Below, piece by piece: positions 43,568-47,985 of a DNA stretch of 47,985 bases (its first letter is position 1; every line of letters begins with the position of its first letter). The DNA is taken from contig NZ_JAAKZY010000064.1 in the NCBI RefSeq assembly GCF_011045015.1, positions 1-47,985 on the forward strand. The letters run 5' to 3'. The translations under genes and the position numbers were made by a program. The notes beneath the pieces were generated by a model. That model was given only the letters and a program-made list of their open reading frames with translations. It ran no database searches and was not told the origin of the DNA. Source of the DNA: Streptomyces scabichelini (lineage in GTDB: Bacteria > Actinomycetota > Actinomycetes > Streptomycetales > Streptomycetaceae).

Positions 43568-43839
43568 GGTTCCAGTGTCGCGTCGGAATCCGGGCGATCA
43601 CCATCGCTGCGAGTCCGGACTTCCTTGGCCTCCGTACAGCGTCGCGGTCCGCTGAGAGCGACGTATCGAACTCCACGACTTCTTCCCCTCGTTGGCGTGC
43701 AGCCTCGTTTGCTCAAGACGTCTCAAGAAGACCGGATCATGATCGCGTCACGAGCTCATGGGAAAAGAGTTGGAGCGCGGCGGCGCCCCGCTGCTACGTT
43801 CGTGGTGGACCGTGAAGTCGTCGTAGGGAGGTGAGCCCC
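43568..43839. promoter_or_regulatory. Upstream region of the leader ORF/GNAT/IF-1 unit
   Basis: No gene is seen. Near the right end TTGGAG (43770-43775) and TACGTT (43795-43800), 19 bp apart, are a possible promoter for the downstream unit. The left end is the leader of the minus-strand SDR gene. Confidence 0.35.
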
Positions 43840-43893
43840 GTGAACACAGTTACCCATGGGTGCTCCCTCAACCCGTCACGGTCCGGCGGCTGA
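43840..43893 (+). CDS. Possible 17-residue leader peptide
   Basis: GTG 43840 to TGA 43891-43893 encodes 'MNTVTHGCSLNPSRSGG'. GGAGGTGA at 43827-43834 is a near-perfect anti-16S match with a 5-nt spacer, stronger than the site of any other gene in the window. It lies 57 bp upstream of the GNAT start. It may regulate the GNAT/IF-1 pair by translation, but coding is unproven. Confidence 0.4.
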   Translation: MNTVTHGCSLNPSRSGG

Positions 43894-43950
43894 CGTTCGG
43901 TGTCGCCAGGAGCGCCTGAGAGACCGAGGCACTCCCGGATGGAGACTCCG

Positions 43951-44742
43951 ATGAACACGAAGCCTTTCACCTCTGGCCTGAGCGAGAACGCGGTGATGAT
44001 CACGCGCGTCGCGGACAGGCAATGGCATGCACTGGATGACGACCTGGTGGTCGGCCGCGGGCATGCGGCGCACCGGCCCGACGGACGCTTGTTCGTCAGC
44101 ATCGACGCCTGGCACGACGCCGCCTTCGACCGGCTCGCCGAGGCGATGCTGGCGCAGCTGCCGGCGCCGCTGTACACGGTGGTCGACGAAGCCGACGTCG
44201 AGCTGACGGCCGGCTGGCGGCGGGCCGGTTTCACGATCCGGCGCCGCGAGTGGGAGTACGTCGTGCCGACCGACCCGCAAGTCACCGGGCTCGAAGGAGT
44301 CCTGCCGCCTTCGGGCGTGACGATCGTGCCCGCCGGTCAGGCGGACGAGAGGCTGCTGCGGGCGGTGGACCGCGCGATCCGTGACGAAGTCGAGGCGACC
44401 GTAGGGTGGCAGTCGATGCCCGCGGAGGTCATCGCCCGCCCGGAAGGCGACACCATCGTCGACCCGTCGAAGTACGCGGTGGCCGCGGCGCCGGAGGGCT
44501 ACCTGGGTCTGATCCGGGTGGCGAGGGTGAAGCGGCCGCGCATCGGGCTGGTCGCGGTCCGGGCCGGCGAGCAGCGCCGCGGCATCGCGCGGGCGCTGCT
44601 GGCCCACGCGCTGGCCACGCTGCACCGCTCCCAGCTCGCCGCGGCCTGGGCGGAAGTCCACGAGTCCAACCAGGCAGCCTCGGCGCTGTTCGAGGGCATC
44701 GGCGCCCGGCCGATGAGCAGCAACCTGGAGCTGGTGCGATGA
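43951..44742 (+). CDS. GNAT-family N-acetyltransferase
   Basis: 263 residues from ATG 43951, which has GGAG 6 bp upstream; ATG 43939 would add four residues without a site. The C-terminal GNAT domain is clear: 'IGLVAVRAGEQRRGIARALL' is the acetyl-CoA loop (Q/R-R-x-G-I-A/G), and 'WAEVHESNQAASALFEGIGA' is motif B. The N-terminal lobe is divergent. Its stop overlaps the IF-1 start by 4 bp, so the two are translationally coupled. The target may be a ribosome-related molecule or an antibiotic, but that is only inferred from this coupling. Confidence 0.87.
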   Translation: MNTKPFTSGLSENAVMITRVADRQWHALDDDLVVGRGHAAHRPDGRLFVSIDAWHDAAFDRLAEAMLAQLPAPLYTVVDEADVELTAGWRRAGFTIRRREWEYVVPTDPQVTGLEGVLPPSGVTIVPAGQADERLLRAVDRAIRDEVEATVGWQSMPAEVIARPEGDTIVDPSKYAVAAAPEGYLGLIRVARVKRPRIGLVAVRAGEQRRGIARALLAHALATLHRSQLAAAWAEVHESNQAASALFEGIGARPMSSNLELVR

Positions 44743-44963
44743 CGAAGAACAAGAACGTCATCGAAGTCGAGGGCAAGGTCGTCGAGTGCCTGCGCAGCGC
44801 CATGTTCACCGTGCAGCTCGAGAACGGCCACCAGGTGCTCGCGCACGTCAGCGGGAAGATCCGCAAGAACTACATCAAGATCATGCTGGAAGACCGGGTG
44901 CTGGTGGAGCTCCCGCCGTACGACCTGACACGCGGCCGGATCGTGTTCCGGTACCGGAACTAG
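44739..44963 (+). CDS. infA: Translation initiation factor IF-1, probable secondary copy
   Basis: 74 residues, ATG 44739 overlapping the GNAT stop. A full S1/OB-fold IF-1: 'VIEVEGKVVECLRSAMFTVQ', 'LENGHQVLAHVSGKIRKNYI', 'LPPYDLTRGRIVFRY'. It binds the ribosomal A site during initiation. It is not in the usual ribosomal-protein operon (no rpmJ, rpsM or rpsK nearby) and differs from the main actinomycete IF-1 (for example 'KNYIKIMLEDRV' in place of 'MHYIRILPGDKV'), so it is probably an extra copy made under special conditions. Confidence 0.93.
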   Translation: MTKNKNVIEVEGKVVECLRSAMFTVQLENGHQVLAHVSGKIRKNYIKIMLEDRVLVELPPYDLTRGRIVFRYRN

Positions 44964-44998
44964 CGGCGGTCGCCACCTTCCGCGATAGCTGATCCTTC

Positions 44999-45031
44999 GG
45001 CCCCGGTCACGGCGTTTGCGTGACCGGGGCC
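44999..45031 (+). terminator. Hairpin terminator after IF-1
   Basis: Perfect 13-bp stem (GGCCCCGGTCACG, 44999-45011, with 45019-45031) and a 7-nt loop, 35 bp after the IF-1 stop. It ends the GNAT-IF-1 transcript. Confidence 0.8.
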
Positions 45032-45107
45032 CCGATGATGGCTCGCACCCGAGCGCGGCTACAGCCGGGCCACCCTGCGGACATCGCCCGCCGTGCGGGG
45101 GAGGGGT

Positions 45108-45281
45108 GACACACGGGCTGGCGCTGCGCCACTTCGGCAGTACGGAGAACCACCGAGTGTCGTTCCTCGCCGCGCTGCTCGTCGGAGCCACTTTCAGCCG
45201 GTACGTCATCCCAGCCGGCGCCCTGGCGGATCGGCACATTCGGACTACGGCAGGGCGTGGATCTCGACGACGGCGGCGGCA
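45108..45281 (+). pseudogene. Possible TetR-family C-terminal relic
   Basis: 'LALRHFGSTENHRVSFLAAL' and 'LVGATFSRYVIPAGALA' resemble the last helices of TetR-type regulators ('RxxLLASQLVGLAxxRYVLRxEPLA'). There is no DNA-binding domain and no convincing start. The match is short, so confidence is low. Nothing else is seen between the IF-1 terminator and the SDR. Confidence 0.35.
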
Positions 45282-46106
45282 TCACCGCCTGATGCGCTCC
45301 CCGTCCGCATCCGTCTTCGTCGCCGGATCGATTCCGTACAGGTTCGTCTGGCCGTTTGACGCGGTCAGGCCACCGTCCACGGGAATGTGGACTCCGTTGA
45401 GATACGCGGCGTCCCGACTGGCGAGGAACGCGACCACGGCGGCGACCTCGGCCGGCTCGCCGGGCCGGCCCATGGGTACGCGATCCACGACACGCTTGTG
45501 CAGCGAGGCTCCCTCAACAAACGTGTCGCGCAGGAACCGGCTGCTGAGCGTCACGCCTGGGTGGACGGCATTGACCCGGATCTCCCGACCGTGGTCCAGC
45601 GCCATCGCGTTGGTCAGGTTCGCCAGCGCGCCCCTGGTCATGTCGTAGACGGCCTGGCCCCGGTGGCCGCTGAGCGCGTCCATGGATCCGACGTTGACGA
45701 TGCATCCACGTGCCACCCGCAGGTGGGGCAGTGCGGCTCGCGAGGCGAAGAAGGCGCCGTCGATGTTGGTACTCATCATGGTCCGGTAACTGTCGATGTC
45801 GATCTGCTCGACGGTGCCCGGAATCGCCACGCCCCCGTGGTTGACCAGCACGTCCAGGCGTCTGAACCGCTCCGCCACACCGTTCATGACCGCGGTGATG
45901 GCGGCCGGGTCCGAGACATCCCCGACCCAGGGATGCCATTTCCGTGCGGTCCGGGCCCTTTTGGCCGTTTGCCGCAGAGCCGCCTCAGCGCGGCCGACGA
46001 GCACCACGGTGTACCCATCCGTGGCGAACCGGTGCGCAATGGCGGCCCCGAGGCTGGTACCGGCACCCGTGACGACAGCCACGCGGCTGGAATTCTGTTG
46101 CTTCAC
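45282..46106 (-). CDS. Short-chain dehydrogenase/reductase with Lys-to-Arg in the YxxxK motif
   Basis: 274 residues from GTG 46106 ('MKQQNSSRVAVVTG'); a longer frame from 46166 lacks a ribosome site. SDR motifs: 'VAVVTGAGTSLGAAIAHRFA', 'LDVLVNHGGVAIP' (NNAG altered to NHGG), Ser in 'CIVNVGSMDALSGHRG', and 'QAVYDMTRGALANLT', where the catalytic Lys is Arg. The end 'GVHIPVDGGLTASNGQ' is standard. The altered Lys and NNAG may lower or change activity. It is divergent from AraC paralogue 2 across 170 bp and may be its target. Confidence 0.85.
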   Translation of the reverse strand: MKQQNSSRVAVVTGAGTSLGAAIAHRFATDGYTVVLVGRAEAALRQTAKRARTARKWHPWVGDVSDPAAITAVMNGVAERFRRLDVLVNHGGVAIPGTVEQIDIDSYRTMMSTNIDGAFFASRAALPHLRVARGCIVNVGSMDALSGHRGQAVYDMTRGALANLTNAMALDHGREIRVNAVHPGVTLSSRFLRDTFVEGASLHKRVVDRVPMGRPGEPAEVAAVVAFLASRDAAYLNGVHIPVDGGLTASNGQTNLYGIDPATKTDADGERIRR

Positions 46107-46276
46107 GAGTGTCTCGTCTTTCGTATCACCGGGCCCATAACCGTCCGGGCTTGCGCCTGCCGCCATAGCCTATGAAGGCCGGCACGGCGCGCACTTGAAC
46201 CACAGCGGCGTCCGGACAGTACATGTGCGCCACACGAAGGCGTTGGAACAGCGAGCACGAGGTGGATCGACCGGAG

Positions 46277-47263
46277 ATGAACAGCACTGGAGCGGAGACT
46301 GGCGGGGCGCGTGGGGCGTTCGCCGTGGATTCCACGGTCCCGGGCGCCGCACCGCGAGGATTCGACGCCTTCCGTCGCGGCTGGCAGACGCAGATGGGCG
46401 ACGCCTTCATGGTGCCGACCTTCAGCCCGGCCACGATCGCCGACTTCCGGCTCAAGGGACGCGTCGCCAGGGTGCGCGACGCGGCGATCGGTGATCTCCA
46501 CGGCGCGTCGGCCCCCCGGACCACGAACGCCCCGGGTGGCGTTGAGGATCTGGTGCGGATGTACGTGGTGCGGCGCGGCGCAGGGACGGTGGGCGGCCTG
46601 CCCGATCGTGACGAGCACACCGTATCGGCCGGACAGTTCCTCCTCGGGCACTTCAAGCGGCAGCCACCCTTCGAGATGGCGCCGGACACCACGGCGCAGT
46701 TTCTCTTCCTGCCCTCCGCGATGCTCAGACCTCTGCTCGGAGACCGGAGTATCGCCGGGCCGGCGGACTCGGCCGAGGTGCGCATGCTGACGGCCCACTC
46801 GAACATGATCCACGCAACCGTGGCCGAGCTCGGCCCGGCCGGAGTGCACGCCGCCCACAGCACCCTGATCGAACTGGCCAAGGCGGTCGCGGTGCGTCGC
46901 TTCGACGACGTGGAACCGCAACTGGCGCCCGCGCTCACCCGGGCCGCGAAGGGCCTCGCCAACAGCCACCTCGCCGATCCCGAGCTGTCCCCGGCGATGC
47001 TGGCACGCGAGCTCAACATCTCGGTACGTACCCTGCAGCGCGCGTTCGCCGCGGTGGGAGAGTCGGTGACCACCTACATCCGCCACCGGCGGCTGGAAGA
47101 AGCCCGGCTCGCCCTCACCGCGCCATCCGGCCGGTGGAGCGTCTCGGAACTGGCCGCTCACTGGCAGTTCGCCGACAGCAGCCACTTCATCCGGGCCTTC
47201 AAGAAGCACTACGGCCAAACGCCCACCGAGTACGCCCGCTCGACCGGGGCAGCCGCACGCTGA
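46277..47263 (+). CDS. AraC-family transcriptional regulator (paralogue 2)
   Basis: 328 residues from ATG 46277, the same length as paralogue 1 at 32402. The N-terminal cupin-like sensor differs at scattered positions ('VRMYVVRRGAGTVGGLPDRD'). The C-terminal ~120 residues are almost identical ('LARELNISVRTLQRAFAAVG', 'VSELAAHWQFADSSHFIRAF'), and the DNA there is too. The 15 bp before the ATG are also conserved. Same HTH with a diverging sensor suggests both bind related sites but answer different ligands. It is divergent from the SDR at 45282-46106. Confidence 0.9.
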   Translation: MNSTGAETGGARGAFAVDSTVPGAAPRGFDAFRRGWQTQMGDAFMVPTFSPATIADFRLKGRVARVRDAAIGDLHGASAPRTTNAPGGVEDLVRMYVVRRGAGTVGGLPDRDEHTVSAGQFLLGHFKRQPPFEMAPDTTAQFLFLPSAMLRPLLGDRSIAGPADSAEVRMLTAHSNMIHATVAELGPAGVHAAHSTLIELAKAVAVRRFDDVEPQLAPALTRAAKGLANSHLADPELSPAMLARELNISVRTLQRAFAAVGESVTTYIRHRRLEEARLALTAPSGRWSVSELAAHWQFADSSHFIRAFKKHYGQTPTEYARSTGAAAR

Positions 47264-47430
47264 ACCGACCCCGACCCCGACCCCGACCTCGACCTCGACC
47301 CCGTCGGCCACCGGCCGACCGCCAGGCCAGGGCACCAGACGAGTTCGGCGCCGCGCGACCCGTCGAGCACGACGGTCAGACAGGCGCTCGCCTTCTTGTC
47401 CGCCCGCATGAGCGAGGGGAGACGGTCGGG
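47264..47430. repeat. CCGACC hexamer tract and TetR C-terminal relic (duplicate of 33389-33516)
   Basis: Six or so CCGACC/CCGACCT-type units follow the AraC stop (47266-47305). The minus strand then encodes 'RADKKASACLTVVLDGSRGA' 'EL', the end of a TetR regulator, matching the relic behind paralogue 1 but without its stop codon and extending further upstream. The repeat units differ from those of copy 1 (CCGATA), so the tract has changed since duplication. Confidence 0.6.
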
Positions 47431-47849
47431 ACCCGGCAAGTCCCGCTCGCTGGTTGGATGTGGTGTCGATTCCTGCACGATGGGCGGTGCTACGAGCCAA
47501 CCCCGGCCAGTGTCCTCACGGTTTGACAGACGGGCGACACTGCGACGATCTCGGGTAACGCTCAGCGATTCTGGTGCACCGGCCGAGCGCAACGACTGCG
47601 TACGCGCGCGTATTGAGCGGAATCACTGGAGTATGTGCTCCCTGGCCGACCGCTGATTGAGTTGGCCATGGGGCCGACCCCTCGTACGTCCTTAGAGACG
47701 ACCGGTCTGCCGCATTCCTCGTGGCCGAACCGGAGAGCGTCGTCTCGTGCCGTTACCTGACGGACGGTCTTTCAAAGGCCCCGGTCCTTTCCACGATCAC
47801 GCAATCGCACAGCCCGCACAGGGCCGTTCCATATGACGAGGAGACGCCG
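47431..47849. other. Intergenic region before amt
   Basis: No gene recognised on either strand. It should contain the amt promoter. I looked for a GlnR box and found only a weak candidate (GTTACCTGACGGACGG, about 47752), not good enough to call. Confidence 0.4.
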
Positions 47850-47985
47850 ATGGCACCGGCCATCACCCTGGCCGCAGAAGCTCCCACGCTGTCTGCCGCC
47901 AACACCGGGTTCATGCTCATCTGTTCTGCCCTGGTGATGCTCATGACACCGGGCCTGGCCTTCTTCTACGGAGGCATGGTCCGCG
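47850..47985 (+). CDS. amt: Ammonium transporter, N-terminal part (cut by window edge)
   Basis: The ATG at 47850 follows GAGGAGA (47838-47844). The 45 visible residues are 'MAPAITLAAEAPTLSAANTG' and 'FMLICSALVMLMTPGLAFFY' 'GGMVR'. The block 'ALVMLMTPGLAFFYGGMVR' is the first membrane helix of Amt/MEP/Rh channels, where 'LVxxMTPGLAxFYGGxVR' is almost invariant. It conducts ammonium into the cell. In Streptomyces it is often followed by glnK and glnD, outside this window. Confidence 0.93.
   Translation, partial: MAPAITLAAEAPTLSAANTGFMLICSALVMLMTPGLAFFYGGMVR

Noticed and set aside
47740..47840. GlnR box upstream of amt
   Set aside because: The best candidate matches only one half-site of gTnAc-n6-GaAAc; not enough to call.

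Overview
The window looks like chromosomal DNA of a Streptomyces or a close relative. It is very GC-rich with strong third-position G/C, uses GTG and TTG starts, and carries an actinomycete-type IlvC, a sugar ABC transporter without its own ATPase, an MmyB-type regulator and a second IF-1 gene. No rRNA, tRNA or CRISPR array was seen. Intact genes alternate with a large number of gene relics, as expected of accessory or chromosome-arm DNA.

Layout. 1-4.4 kb: the end of an MDR oxidoreductase, a broken esterase running into an IS5 scrap and an amine-oxidase scrap, a secreted cupin, an isolated ilvC, and relics of a LysE exporter and an ABC permease. 4.5-16.2 kb: a coherent divergent mannose/alpha-mannan locus. 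Leftward lie a solute-binding lipoprotein, two permeases, a secreted GH76 mannanase and a GH38 mannosidase. Rightward lie a mannose-6-phosphate isomerase-like protein, a ROK sugar kinase and a LacI repressor. Two near-identical operator candidates overlap the predicted -10 elements of both promoters. 16.3-21.5 kb: a broken secreted PQQ sugar dehydrogenase fused to a GH43 tail, a GNAT, an FAD monooxygenase and a broken hydrolase.

21.6-27.3 kb is the most interesting part: a three-gene nonribosomal peptide operon made of a type II thioesterase, an SDR and a single-module NRPS (pseudo-C, A, T, T, TE). Both thioesterases have Cys where Ser is the usual nucleophile, and the A domain has a threonine-like specificity code. 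This suggests a small product, perhaps released by an unusual chemistry such as strained-ring formation; that is inference. A truncated LysR, a mycofactocin-type SDR with a strong terminator and a GNAT follow.

29.7-48 kb: many small regulator/oxidoreductase pairs (TetR with MDR reductase, OYE with MarR, MmyB-type regulator with SDR, AraC with SDR, SDR with AraC), an alpha/beta hydrolase, a YwqG-like protein, and a GNAT-IF-1 pair preceded by a tiny reading frame with a near-perfect Shine-Dalgarno sequence. The window ends in the start of an Amt ammonium transporter. Relics of IS5, IS630, IS4 and a Tn554-like element, plus a ~1.1-kb duplicated AraC segment, show repeated insertion, deletion and duplication here.
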